Of a stretch of DNA of 49,851 nt, positions 1 through 7,848 are shown piece by piece. The stretch is taken from positions 643,580 to 693,430 of the forward strand of contig NZ_KQ950181.1 in the NCBI RefSeq assembly GCF_001517975.1, in the 5' to 3' direction. Origin of the DNA: Thermobifida cellulosilytica TB100. Lineage in GTDB: Bacteria > Actinomycetota > Actinomycetes > Streptosporangiales > Streptosporangiaceae. The position numbers and the translations under genes were made by a program. The first letter of the stretch is position 1. The number at the start of each line of letters is the position of its first letter. Under the pieces are notes generated by a model. The model did no database searches, was not told the origin of the DNA, and saw only the letters and a list, made by a program, of their open reading frames with translations.

Positions 1-281
1 TCGCTCTGCTGGTCGTGCCCTCCGGGCTCGTCGTGATGGCCGCATGCGTGTGGCGGCTGGCCCGCCGCGACCTGCCGGAGGCGACGCGGGGCATGCAGGC
101 CACCGCCTGGCTGGGGGTCGGGCTGTTCTTCGTGGGACTGTTCTCCCGCCTCATGGCCGACAGCCTCTGGGCGGTGGCGGCCGTCTGGGCGGTCATGGCC
201 GCCGTCGCCGTCGTCACCGCCTGGGTCTGCGCCACCTACACCCCCAGGGGCCCCGAGACGCGGGCGGACCGCGACGGCTGA
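1..281 (+). CDS. C-terminal end of a small integral membrane protein (partial)
   Basis: An open frame enters from the left edge and stops at 279-281; its start lies outside the window. The visible part has two hydrophobic stretches, roughly 'TAWLGVGLFFVGLF' and 'LWAVAAVWAVMAAVAVVTAW', separated by a short loop, then a polar tail rich in Arg and Asp. This looks like the last two membrane helices of a short multi-pass protein with a cytoplasmic tail. No family-specific motif is visible, so no function is assigned. Confidence 0.5.
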   Translation, partial: ALLVVPSGLVVMAACVWRLARRDLPEATRGMQATAWLGVGLFFVGLFSRLMADSLWAVAAVWAVMAAVAVVTAWVCATYTPRGPETRADRDG

Positions 282-507
282 CCCGGCCGCGCAGCAGACC
301 ACACCGCGGCCGCCAGGTCTTCCGCCGTGCCTGTTCCGGTGCGACCGCGCTGTGCCGCCACCGCGCGAGTCGGCTTCGCCGTGCCCTTCCCGCGGGCGAG
401 GCGGGACACGGGATGGAAAACACGACCCGCGGCGCCGACGGCGGGGATGAGATCGGATTCCGTGGCAAGGTGACCACTTCCAGGAGCTTTTCCGGGAAGG
501 AGACGCG

Positions 508-1029
508 ATGCACGACCACACGTCCCAGGCGCGGACGCAACTGCGCGAGGAACTGCTGGAACGGGCACGGCAAGACACCCGGGCACGCACCGCCGTGCCG
601 GTCGGCCGCGACCCCGAGCGGTGGCGCAGGGTCGTCACCCCGGTCGACCAGGACAACGCGGCGTGGCTGAGCGCCGTCGTCGACGAGTACGGCTGGCCGG
701 GGCGCGGCCTGGTGGGCCGGGACGGTGCGCACGCGGCGTGGCTGCTGCTCCAGCACGCCCCGCACGACCTGCAGCAGCGCTGTCTGCCGCTGCTGCGGGA
801 GGCGGTCGCCGCGGGAGAGGCCGAGGCCGCCGAACTCGCCTACCTGGAGGACCGCGTCCGCTGCCACGAGGGGATGCCGCAGCGCTACGGCACCCAGTAC
901 CTGCGGCTGCCCGACGGCGAGGTGCGGATCTACGAGGTCGAGGACCCCGAAGGGCTGGACGAGCGCCGCGCCGCGGTCGGCCTGGAGCCGCACGCCGCCT
1001 ACGACGCGCGTATCCGCGCCATGCGCTGA
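508..1029 (+). CDS. DUF6624 family protein
   Basis: A 173-residue soluble protein. It carries the pattern typical of DUF6624: a helical N-terminus, 'DQDNAAWLSAVVDEYGWPG', 'LLLQHAPHDLQQ', 'LAYLEDRVRCHEG', 'PQRYGTQY' and a C-terminal 'ERRAAVGL'. The family has no assigned biochemical role. The ATG at 508 has a strong ribosome binding site (GGAAGGAG) about 7 bases upstream. It converges on the RiPP operon with only two bases between the stop codons and no obvious terminator. Presumed cytoplasmic, since no signal peptide or membrane segment is seen. The family call is from remembered motifs, not a search. Confidence 0.85.
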   Translation: MHDHTSQARTQLREELLERARQDTRARTAVPVGRDPERWRRVVTPVDQDNAAWLSAVVDEYGWPGRGLVGRDGAHAAWLLLQHAPHDLQQRCLPLLREAVAAGEAEAAELAYLEDRVRCHEGMPQRYGTQYLRLPDGEVRIYEVEDPEGLDERRAAVGLEPHAAYDARIRAMR

Positions 1030-1031
1030 CC

Positions 1032-2129
1032 TCACACCTCGATGCGCTGGCCGTGCTTGGTGACGGTGATCGTGTGGTCCTCCACGCTGGGGCGGCCCGC
1101 CGCCGTCCAGGAGGCGTGGGTCTCCTCGACCGAGCGCCACAGGTCGCGTGTCCCGGCGATCTGGACCCTGCCGGGGTCGCGGGGGGCGCTCGCCCACGAG
1201 CCGTCGGGGGTGAACAGCAGGGTCTGGGTCCCCAGGGAGGCGACGGTGACGTCGGGGAGGGCCGCCCACAGGGCGAACGCCAGGTTCGGGTCGTCCAGGG
1301 CTGATCCGCCCAGGTCGCTGGGGCGTGAGGTGGCGTCGCGCAGGTCGCGGGAGGGCAGCAGGCGCCGGTCGGGGACGGCGACCTCGCGGCGAGCGGGCAT
1401 GAACGACCCGCCGGCGATCGCGCGGAAGTCGCCGGTGGCGGTGCCGTCGGCGTGCACGGTCAGCCGGGCGATGCGTCCCACGGCGGCGTTGCCGACCGAG
1501 CGGACGTCGACGAGGATGACGCCGCCGGGCCTGGTCTGCTCCACCCAGGTGTAGGGGACCTGCTCCACCGAGTGGGTGGCGATCACCCGGTCGTAGGGGG
1601 CTCTGGCGCGGTGCCCTCCGGCGCTGTCGGCCACGGCGAGGTGCGGGTGCAGGTCGAGGCGTGCCAGACGGGCGCGGGCCGCGGCCACCAGGGCGGGGTC
1701 GATGTCGACGGAGACCACGGCAGAGTCGCCGAGGCGGGCCGCGAGCAGTGCGGCGTTGTAGCCGGTCCCGGTCCCCAGCTCCAGTACCCGCATGCCGTCG
1801 GCGACGTCGAGGGCGTGCAGCATGGCCAGCATGAGCGAGGGGCGGGTGCTGGACGAGGTGGGCCACCAGTTGTGCGGGTCGTCGGGATGCCGCCGGATCT
1901 GGGTGACCAGGGAGGCGTCGGAGTAGACGCGCGGCAGCCAGGCCGGGTCGTCGAGGCCGACCCACTTGGGGCGGGGGCGGTCGTCGGTGTAGAAGCCGGG
2001 CACGAAGACGTGCCGGGGGACGGTGAGGAAGGCGCGGCGCCACTCGGGGTCGGCCAGCACCTCCCGGGGGAGCGCGTCGGCGAGGGCGCTGAGCAGGAGG
2101 CGCCACTCGGGGACGGGCGGGGCAGTCAT
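1032..2129 (-). CDS. tgmC: PIMT-like methyltransferase of an ATP-grasp RiPP system (TgmC/ThfM type)
   Basis: A 365-residue SAM-dependent methyltransferase related to protein L-isoaspartate O-methyltransferase (PIMT). The SAM-binding motif 'VLELGTGTGYNAALLA' lies near residue 115. It is preceded by 'SSSTRPSLMLAMLHAL', which corresponds to the substrate-Asp region of PIMTs. The protein is longer than housekeeping PIMT (about 210 residues), with an extra C-terminal domain. In the fuscimiditide pathway of Thermobifida fusca the equivalent enzyme (ThfM) methylates an Asp of the modified peptide, which then collapses to an aspartimide; the same role is inferred here. Its ATG overlaps the stop of the ATP-grasp gene by four bases (ATGA), so translation is probably coupled. 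It is the last gene of a three-gene operon. Confidence 0.88.
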   Translation of the reverse strand: MTAPPVPEWRLLLSALADALPREVLADPEWRRAFLTVPRHVFVPGFYTDDRPRPKWVGLDDPAWLPRVYSDASLVTQIRRHPDDPHNWWPTSSSTRPSLMLAMLHALDVADGMRVLELGTGTGYNAALLAARLGDSAVVSVDIDPALVAAARARLARLDLHPHLAVADSAGGHRARAPYDRVIATHSVEQVPYTWVEQTRPGGVILVDVRSVGNAAVGRIARLTVHADGTATGDFRAIAGGSFMPARREVAVPDRRLLPSRDLRDATSRPSDLGGSALDDPNLAFALWAALPDVTVASLGTQTLLFTPDGSWASAPRDPGRVQIAGTRDLWRSVEETHASWTAAGRPSVEDHTITVTKHGQRIEV

Positions 2130-3100
2130 GACAGCTCCTCGAGCAGCGCGTCGGCAACCAGGTCACTCATCGCCTGTCCGACCTCTTCGGCCAGCCAGGC
2201 CCACTGCGCCCCGGGACCGCACTCCAGGAAGTACCACTGGTCGTCGTCGGTGACGCAGAAGTCGAAGACGCCGAGCCGCAGGTCCAGGGCGTGCAGGTAG
2301 CGGCGGCAGCCCTCGGCCACCTGCGGCGGCACGTCGACCGGCCGGTAGACGAGGGCGTCGTAGCGGCTGCGGAAGTCCTGGCGGGCGTGCGGGTCCGTGG
2401 AGAGGATCGCGACGGCGGCGTGCCGGTGGCGGTTGGCGAGGACGCGGACGTCGCAGCGTTTGCGGGCGGCCAGGTTCGCCTGGAACTGGTGCATGGTCGA
2501 CGCGACGCGCCGGTCCACCGTCGCGGGGTCGACCGGGCTGGTGTAGATGAGGGCGAGGCTGCCGTCGTCGGCGACGGCCTTGTGCATGAACGCCTTGTAC
2601 ACGGCGCCGCCGTCGTGGCGGGCGGTGAAGGAGCGGGCGGCGTCGGGGCTGTTGGTGGCCAGGGTGGGCGGGGGAGTCAGGCCGCAGCGTACGGCCGCGG
2701 CCAGTTGCAGCGGCTTGTACTCGGCGTCGGCGACCCGGCCGGGGGTGCCGGGCACCCATCGTGCGGGCAGGGAGGCGAGCAGTCCGCCCAGCCCGAAGCG
2801 GGCCTCGACCTGGGCGAAGCGGCGTTCCGAGGGGTTCAGTCCGGCGGGCAGGCCGAACGGGCTGGGCTGGCGGTAGAGCACCGCCTCGACCGCGCCGAGG
2901 TCGAGGGTCCCCTCGGGGGTGGTGACGGTGCCGTGCCATCCGGAGGGGCCCAGTTCGGCGGTGACCGTGCACGAGGTGGGGAAGGCCGCGGTGTCCAGAC
3001 GGAAGAAGGCGACGCCGCGGCGGGTGAGCTGCGTGGTCACCTGGTTGGCCTCCCCGTCGTCGGCGGGGGCCAGCACCAGCACCGTTGCGCCTTCGCCCAT
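2126..3100 (-). CDS. tgmB: ATP-grasp ribosomal peptide maturase (graspetide synthetase, TgmB/ThfB type)
   Basis: A 324-residue ATP-grasp ligase. Members of this family use ATP to activate Asp/Glu side chains of a precursor peptide as acyl phosphates and join them to Thr/Ser/Lys side chains. Visible features: an N-terminal Rossmann-like start ('TVLVLAPADDGEAN'), 'EAVLYRQPSPFGLP', a central 'EYKPLQLAAAVRCGL', the nucleotide-binding 'VYKAFMHKAV', 'CDVRVLAN', and a C-terminal metal-site region 'LGVFDFCVTDD' then 'WYFLECGPGAQWAW'. The usual E-x-N metal motif reads E-C-G here. The ATG is chosen because it overlaps the precursor stop as TGATG (one base). It lies between the precursor and the methyltransferase. 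Confidence in the family is high; in activity, moderate. Confidence 0.88.
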   Translation of the reverse strand: MGEGATVLVLAPADDGEANQVTTQLTRRGVAFFRLDTAAFPTSCTVTAELGPSGWHGTVTTPEGTLDLGAVEAVLYRQPSPFGLPAGLNPSERRFAQVEARFGLGGLLASLPARWVPGTPGRVADAEYKPLQLAAAVRCGLTPPPTLATNSPDAARSFTARHDGGAVYKAFMHKAVADDGSLALIYTSPVDPATVDRRVASTMHQFQANLAARKRCDVRVLANRHRHAAVAILSTDPHARQDFRSRYDALVYRPVDVPPQVAEGCRRYLHALDLRLGVFDFCVTDDDQWYFLECGPGAQWAWLAEEVGQAMSDLVADALLEELS

Positions 3101-3354
3101 CAGTCGGTCACGGTCTGGGTGTAGTCGTCGGGGCGGATCTCGCTGTCCTCGCTGTACTCGGTGGGAACGGTCTCCTCCCGGGTGGTGGTGGGCTTTTCGT
3201 GCTTGCCCGCGCTGGGGACGGCCAGCGGGCGGCGGGCCTGGTCCATGCCCCACGGCCGGTCCGCGCTGGGCTGCTCGACGCGGGTGGGGACGCGCCGTCC
3301 GGGAAGTCCGGTGGGGAATCGGTCTTCGACTAGGACGAGGGGAGAAACTTCCAT
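3100..3354 (-). CDS. tgmA: ATP-grasp-modified RiPP precursor peptide (TgmA/ThfA type)
   Basis: An 84-residue precursor, first gene of the operon. The leader (about residues 1-54) contains 'DRPWGMDQARRP' at 32-43, which resembles the Pro-Trp-Gly leader motif of TIGR04186-type grasp targets and probably docks the ATP-grasp enzyme. The C-terminal 30 residues contain no Cys or Trp but many hydroxyl and acidic residues. Candidate donors are T56, T57, T58, T62, T65, S68, S71, T79, T81 and T83. Candidate acceptors are E60, E61, E66, E69, D70, E72, D76, D77 and D84. The start is the ATG at 3352-3354; upstream codons remain open but lack this character. Leader cleavage site and ring pattern cannot be read from sequence. 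No dedicated protease or exporter is adjacent. Confidence 0.82.
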   Translation of the reverse strand: MEVSPLVLVEDRFPTGLPGRRVPTRVEQPSADRPWGMDQARRPLAVPSAGKHEKPTTTREETVPTEYSEDSEIRPDDYTQTVTD

Positions 3355-3957
3355 CGCTCGACTTTCGGGAGAAGGATTTTTCTCTGCCTTCTGTCTTGTT
3401 CCCAGCATCGGAGCGGATAAAACTCCGACAGATGAGGAGCGGCGCGGTTGTGGTGCCGGTTGCTTCGTGGAAAGAGGGGATTTTTCGGTTTTGCAGAGAA
3501 GGGGGGTTCGTGGTGATGGTCCGGCCTGTTGCCGTTCCTGTGCGGTGAGGCTGGGGGAGGGTGTGTGGGCCAGAGGCGTCCGGGCCGTTCCGCTGGTGGC
3601 GGCGGTCCTCCTGGTGGGGAGGGAGGTCCCGATCCGGGCGAGGAGGGCGGGGTGCGGAGCCGTGCGGTGGCCGGGAGGCTCCGGGCGGGGTTCCCGAGCG
3701 CGTGGATGAGAAGGTTCGCGGGATTTTTTCACGGATTCGGATGCGGGGGAGCGGGGATTGCGCCGTTCGGGCGGCCGGGTGGAAGGCGTCCATTTGGTGG
3801 GGATCTGCTGGCTTTTTGTGGGAAGTGTTCTGCTGTCCCGGCAGGCGCGAGCCCGTCCAATCTACCGACTGGACGGTATGCACGGGTGGGGATGGCGGTC
3901 TAGACTGCTGCCGTCTCGACACGGCGGCCCCAGACCGCCCCGACAAGGAGCCCAGGC
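3355..3957. promoter_or_regulatory. Intergenic region with the promoter of the RiPP operon
   Basis: A 603-bp gap between the divergent RiPP precursor and DUF1330 genes, lower in G+C than its surroundings, particularly 3355-3500. A dyad TCGGAG-9-CTCCGA lies at 3408-3428, 54 bases upstream of the tgmA start, with an A-rich spacer (cggataaaa). It is a plausible operator or part of a promoter. No clear -35/-10 pair is assigned. The rest, 3530-3900, is G-rich and shows no convincing gene on either strand. Confidence 0.35.
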
Positions 3958-4392
3958 ATGGCAGTCGACCCCTCGGACACCGGTCTCGCACGTCTGCTGG
4001 AGGAGGCCCCGGACGGCCCCCTCGTCATGCTGAACCTGCTGCGGTTCGCCCCCGGCGGCCGCCCCCTCTACGAGGAGTACAGTCGCCGGGCGCGCCGGTT
4101 CCTGCAACGGTACGGAGCCGAACTGCTCTACGCCGGCGACGGCGCAACTCCCCTGGTCGCGGAGGAGGGGCAGGCCTGGGACGCGGTCCTGCTCGTCCGC
4201 TACCCCAGCCGGGAGGCGTTCGGCCGCATGGTCGCCGACCCCGAGTACCGGGAGATCACCGCGTTGCGCACCCGTGCCCTGACCGAGGCCGTGCTCCAGC
4301 CCACCACCCCCTGGACGGCCTCCCGCCGCGACGCCCGAACCGGCCCCGTCGCCGACGACCCCTCGGTCCGGCGTGAACCTCACGCGAGGTGA
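3958..4392 (+). CDS. DUF1330 domain-containing protein
   Basis: A 144-residue protein of the ferredoxin-like DUF1330 family. Visible markers are 'GPLVMLNLLRF' near residue 20, 'YEEYSRRARRFLQRYGAELLY', 'WDAVLLVRYPSREAF' and 'MVADPEYREITALRTRAL', which match the strand-helix pattern of this dimeric alpha/beta barrel family. The biochemical role of the family is not established. The ATG follows a good ribosome binding site (AAGGAG) at 3947-3952. The C-terminal 30 residues, after 'TTPWTASRR', are low-complexity and probably disordered. It is followed closely by the remains of a VOC gene. Confidence 0.8.
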   Translation: MAVDPSDTGLARLLEEAPDGPLVMLNLLRFAPGGRPLYEEYSRRARRFLQRYGAELLYAGDGATPLVAEEGQAWDAVLLVRYPSREAFGRMVADPEYREITALRTRALTEAVLQPTTPWTASRRDARTGPVADDPSVRREPHAR

Positions 4393-4444
4393 GGGGGGAG
4401 GGTGGAGGCATGACGGCTACTCCAACGCCTTCGAGATCAGCCCC

Positions 4445-4924
4445 GTGCCCCCTCCCGGCCCGGACGCGGTTCCACCGGAGCCCTTCCGCGGCATCTACGG
4501 CATGCCCGCATTCGCGACGATCCCCACGGACGACCTGGCGGCGTCGACGGAGCTCTGGATCCGCGGCCTCGGGTTCTTCGAACTGTTCAGCATCCCCGGA
4601 CAGATCGTGCACCTGCGCCGGTGGGCCTTCCAGGACGTGCTCCTGGTGCCGGTCGACCGAGTCGAACCGCAGCCCCGGCGGTGAGCGTCAGCTTCGCATG
4701 CGTGCTCAGCCAGGTCGACGCCATCGCCGAGGCGTGCCGCACGCTGCGCCCCGACTCGGTCGACGGGCCGCGCGACACCCCCTGGAACACCCGCGACATC
4801 ACGGTGGCCACCCCGAGCACGCCCGGATCGTCTTCACGCCGCAAAACCCTTCGCCCCGGCCAGTCCCGAGGCGAGCAACCTCGCAGCCGTCGGAATCACC
4901 CCGCCGGACACCGACCGCGCCTGA
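4445..4924 (+). pseudogene. VOC (glyoxalase-like) protein, multiply frameshifted
   Basis: Three frames in succession read as one VOC-family protein. Frame 1 (from about 4445) gives 'GIYGMPAFATIPTDDLAAS' and 'HLRRWAFQDVLLVPVDRV', then stops at 4682-4684. A second frame then gives 'AVSVSFACVLSQVDAIAEA' and 'DGPRDTPWNTRDITVATP'. A third continues 'PEHARIVFTPQ' from about 4810, and a further shift gives 'EASNLAAVGITPP' before a TGA at 4922-4924. Pieces appear in the order expected for a single-chain VOC protein. At least two, probably three, frame changes make it a pseudogene unless they are sequencing errors. Confidence 0.75.
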
Positions 4925-4986
4925 CGCCCCGCACCGGTCTCTGACCGGAGCGGCCGGAACAGCCCCCGCCCCCGCGGGCCCGGCCC

Positions 4987-6243
4987 TCACCGCAAGCCGT
5001 CGACCCCGCCCGGCACGACGGGCGGGTCGACGACCCTGGCCGCCGCGGCGGCCAGGGCGCGGTCGCTTCCGGCGGCCGCCACGAGGCTGAGCCCGACCGG
5101 GCCGTCCGCGCCCCGCACCCCGGGCAGGGTCAGCACCGGCAGCCCCGCCGCGCTCGCCGCGCAGACCAGCAGCACCGTCGTGGTGAGCAGCCCCAGGTCG
5201 CCGACGGCCCGCTCGGGCGTGGGAGGCCCCGTCGGGGCCGCCGGCTGCACGAGCGCGGTCCCGGGCGGCAGCAGCTCGGCAAGCACGGCCCGCGCCCGGC
5301 GCCTCGTCTCCCGCGCCCACCCGAGGTAGTCGGAGGGCAGGCTCTCGCCCGCGGCGACGGCGTCGGCCACCTGCGGGGAGACGGCCTCGCGGTGGCCGCG
5401 CAGCCAGCGGCCGTGCACCTGCCACATCTCCGCGGCCTGGACGATGCCCAGCGCCTCCGCCCACTCCTCCAGTTGTGCGGCGCAGGTGCGCTCCACCGGC
5501 CGCAGGGGCAGGCCCAGCCGCTCGGCCCACGCCTGCGCCGCCTCCCGCAGCGGGGAGCGCAGTGCGGGTTCTGCGAGTTCGACCATGTCCTCGGCCAGGA
5601 CCAGTCGGCGGATCGGCGGCGCGGGGATGCGGGGAAGGAGCACGTCGGCCACCCGGGCCAGCAGCCGCGGTGTCCGGGCGATCCATCCCACGGTGTCCAG
5701 GGAGGGGGCCAGCCCGACGCTCCCGGCGGTGGGGACCAGGCCGTGGGTGGGACGCATGCTGCACAGCCCGCAGTAGGAGGCGGGGACCCGGATCGACCCG
5801 GCCGTGTCGGTGCCCAGCCCGATGTCGACCAGCCCCAGGGCGACGGCGCTCGCCGAGGCGCTCGACGACCCTCCCGGGACCCGCCCGGGCGCGGCGGGGT
5901 TGGGCGGGATCCCGTAGTGCGCGTTGATCCCGGTCAGGCCGTAGGCCAGCTCGTCGGTCCGCACGATCCCGGAGACGTCGGCCCCCGCCCGCAGCAGGGC
6001 GTGGACCACCGGAGCGTGGGCGGACTCGACCGGCGCCCCGCGCAGCCACGCAGGGTTTCCCGCCCCGATCGCGTGGCCGCGGACGGCGAAGAGGTCCTTC
6101 ACCGCGACCCGGGAACCGGACAGCACCCCCCTCCCGCAGGCCGCGACCAGCGGGTCGCCGACGACGCGCCAGAGGGGATCGTGTCCGCCCCCGGCGCCGC
6201 CGACCAGGTCCGGCTGCCGGGCGGACGGAGAAGGCACCGACAT
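4987..6243 (-). CDS. Amidase signature (AS) family amidohydrolase
   Basis: A 418-residue amidase signature enzyme. The Ser-cisSer-Lys catalytic set is intact: Lys at about 49 in 'RVAVKDLF', the Ser cluster 126-128 in 'VPGGSSSASASAV', and the nucleophile Ser about 150 in 'GLGTDTAGSIRVPA'. The C-terminal 'AASAAGLPVLTLPG' and 'GPVGLSLVAAAGSD' are typical of the family. These enzymes hydrolyse carboxamides; the substrate cannot be deduced. At 418 residues it is near the short end of the family. No signal peptide is seen, so it is probably cytoplasmic. The ATG at 6241-6243 is used. It is monocistronic and divergent from the next lipoprotein gene. Confidence 0.9.
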   Translation of the reverse strand: MSVPSPSARQPDLVGGAGGGHDPLWRVVGDPLVAACGRGVLSGSRVAVKDLFAVRGHAIGAGNPAWLRGAPVESAHAPVVHALLRAGADVSGIVRTDELAYGLTGINAHYGIPPNPAAPGRVPGGSSSASASAVALGLVDIGLGTDTAGSIRVPASYCGLCSMRPTHGLVPTAGSVGLAPSLDTVGWIARTPRLLARVADVLLPRIPAPPIRRLVLAEDMVELAEPALRSPLREAAQAWAERLGLPLRPVERTCAAQLEEWAEALGIVQAAEMWQVHGRWLRGHREAVSPQVADAVAAGESLPSDYLGWARETRRRARAVLAELLPPGTALVQPAAPTGPPTPERAVGDLGLLTTTVLLVCAASAAGLPVLTLPGVRGADGPVGLSLVAAAGSDRALAAAAARVVDPPVVPGGVDGLR

Positions 6244-6400
6244 GGTGGGCAGTCAACCACGGCCGGGCTCCGGCACGGCGACCGGCCCCGGGGCAGGTGC
6301 GGGGAGGAGCGCGGGCCGCACGCATCCCCTGGCAGGCCGTCCGGGGGCACCGGCCCCCCGGAGGGCTCCGACTGCCGGGGCGGCGACGGGAGACCACCTT

Positions 6401-6413
6401 GAACGGTCCGTTC
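6401..6413. promoter_or_regulatory. Perfect 13-bp dyad upstream of a lipoprotein gene
   Basis: The sequence GAACGGTCCGTTC is a perfect palindrome with a one-base centre, 21 bases upstream of the ATG at 6435. Its size and position fit a TetR-type operator or promoter-proximal site. No regulator gene is adjacent. It could be a chance palindrome. Confidence 0.35.
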
Positions 6414-6434
6414 CCGCGCGCCCATCATGGCGTC

Positions 6435-7016
6435 ATGCCCGCCTTCGCCCGCAGAGCCCTCGGCGTGCCGGTGATCGCTGCGGTCCTGACCCTTCCGGCC
6501 GCGTGCGCCTCCGAGGAGTCCTCCGGTCTTCCCCCGGCACCGGCGCAGTCGTACTTCCCGCCGGAGCAGGTCCCCTGGGGGTTCGACGGGCTGAAGGAGG
6601 TCGGCGTGATCTGCGAGGAGAGCGCCGAGGGCATCGACTTCGACAACACCGGGAGCCGCCCGCTGCCCGAGCCGGGCGAGGCGGACCTGGCGTATGCCAA
6701 CCAGAACTGCATGTACGACGGGCTGCTCCACGGGACCGGCGGGTCCTACGTCTCCTTCGTCGAGGCGCGGGAGAGCATCACCCCCGCCGAGTGCCACGCG
6801 GAAGCGCTGCGGGGCGAGGCCGAGGCGTCGTACTTCTTCGGCGAGGAGCGGACCGCCGAGGAGTGGGGGATCGTGGAGGGGGCGGCGCTGTGCGTGGTCA
6901 CCGACCGCAACAGGGTGGTCTACGCCCGGATCGACGAGGTCGTCACCGGGGTCGTCGAGGACACCACGGCGCCGCCGATCAGGGGAAGCGCGCTGCTGTG
7001 GGTCCCCCGGACGTGA
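6435..7016 (+). CDS. Putative secreted lipoprotein, paralogue of the facing membrane protein
   Basis: A 193-residue protein with a signal-peptide-like N-terminus ('MPAFARRALGVPVIAAVLTL') and a Cys in 'LPAAC' that could be lipidated, although the lipobox is not ideal. The mature part has several Cys ('GVICEES', 'YANQNCMYDG', 'PAECHAEA', 'GAALCVVTD'), suggesting disulfides outside the cell. The C-terminal 'WGIVEGAALCVVTDRNRVVY' is closely similar to 'LGVVEGAAFCIVTDRGRVVR' in the convergent neighbour, and the order of Cys and acidic segments also matches. No known family is recognised. The two genes end four bases apart. Confidence 0.75.
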   Translation: MPAFARRALGVPVIAAVLTLPAACASEESSGLPPAPAQSYFPPEQVPWGFDGLKEVGVICEESAEGIDFDNTGSRPLPEPGEADLAYANQNCMYDGLLHGTGGSYVSFVEARESITPAECHAEALRGEAEASYFFGEERTAEEWGIVEGAALCVVTDRNRVVYARIDEVVTGVVEDTTAPPIRGSALLWVPRT

Positions 7017-7020
7017 CGGG

Positions 7021-7848
7021 CTACTGCGGGGACCAGACCGTGGCCTCGCCCTCCAGGGTGAGGATGACCTCCCGGGGGCCGTCCTCGCCTTCGGTGATCG
7101 TGTCGATCTGGGCGCGCACCACACGCCCCCGGTCCGTGACGATGCAGAACGCCGCGCCCTCGACGACCCCCAGCCGTTCCCGGGTCGAGGGGGACAGGTA
7201 GCTCGGGAGGGCCCCGGCGACGGCGGCGCTGCGGCAGGCGATGGCCTCGGTCGCCTCCCCCGGTTCGACCAGCCCGCCACGGGCGTCCTCGGGAGAGTAG
7301 ACCGTCGTGTCCTCGGAGCAGTAGTCACGTACCCGGTAGGCGACGTCGGGCTCCCCCGGGTCGGGATCGCCTACCACGTCGTCCCAGTTGATGCTGTCCG
7401 TGTAGGTCGCGGTGCTGCTGCCGCATTCGTCGCCCAGGTACTGCAACCGCCAGGGGAAGACCTCCGGGGCCCCGTAGCTGAGGGTCCCGGTCTCCCCTGC
7501 GGTGGATTCCAGGGGAGGCAGGGACGCCTCCCCGGTCGATCCTCCGTCCTCTTCGCCGGTGGAGGAGGGAGCCGGCGGGGAGTTCCCCTCGGAAGGGTTC
7601 CCGGGAAGCCCGAAGAAGGTGACCAGGAGCGCGACGATCAGGAACACCACGAACAGCGATCCGGCCAGAAACGGCCAAGGGCTTGCGGACTCGTCTGCTC
7701 TCCCTCTGAACGTCAGATAGACGGTCAGGACCCCGAAAACGATGGTGGCGACCCAGGACGTCCCTTCAACCAGCGACCACACATCCTCCACGTCCAAAAA
7801 TGCTAGGTGAGTCGGCAGGAACGTGCCAGGCCGGAAATGGCCGTGCAC
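7021..7848 (-). CDS. Membrane-anchored protein with an extracytoplasmic domain related to the facing lipoprotein
   Basis: A 275-residue protein from a GTG start (7846-7848). Two hydrophobic segments ('WVATIVFGVLTVYLTF' and 'FLAGSLFVVFLIVALLVTFF', residues about 32-82) are followed by a Ser/Pro/Gly/Glu-rich linker (about 83-118). A C-terminal domain with four Cys ('LGDECGSS', 'VRDYCSED', 'AIACRSA', 'GAAFCIVTD') resembles the neighbour at 6435-7016 along its whole length. This suggests gene duplication followed by a change of anchor (lipid versus helix). The globular domain is probably outside the cell. Function is not recognised. A slightly later start is possible. Confidence 0.72.
   Translation of the reverse strand: MHGHFRPGTFLPTHLAFLDVEDVWSLVEGTSWVATIVFGVLTVYLTFRGRADESASPWPFLAGSLFVVFLIVALLVTFFGLPGNPSEGNSPPAPSSTGEEDGGSTGEASLPPLESTAGETGTLSYGAPEVFPWRLQYLGDECGSSTATYTDSINWDDVVGDPDPGEPDVAYRVRDYCSEDTTVYSPEDARGGLVEPGEATEAIACRSAAVAGALPSYLSPSTRERLGVVEGAAFCIVTDRGRVVRAQIDTITEGEDGPREVILTLEGEATVWSPQ

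Noticed and set aside
214-2166. Long minus-strand open frame over DUF6624 and the methyltransferase
   Set aside because: Arg/Pro-rich shadow frame; real genes with motifs occupy other frames.
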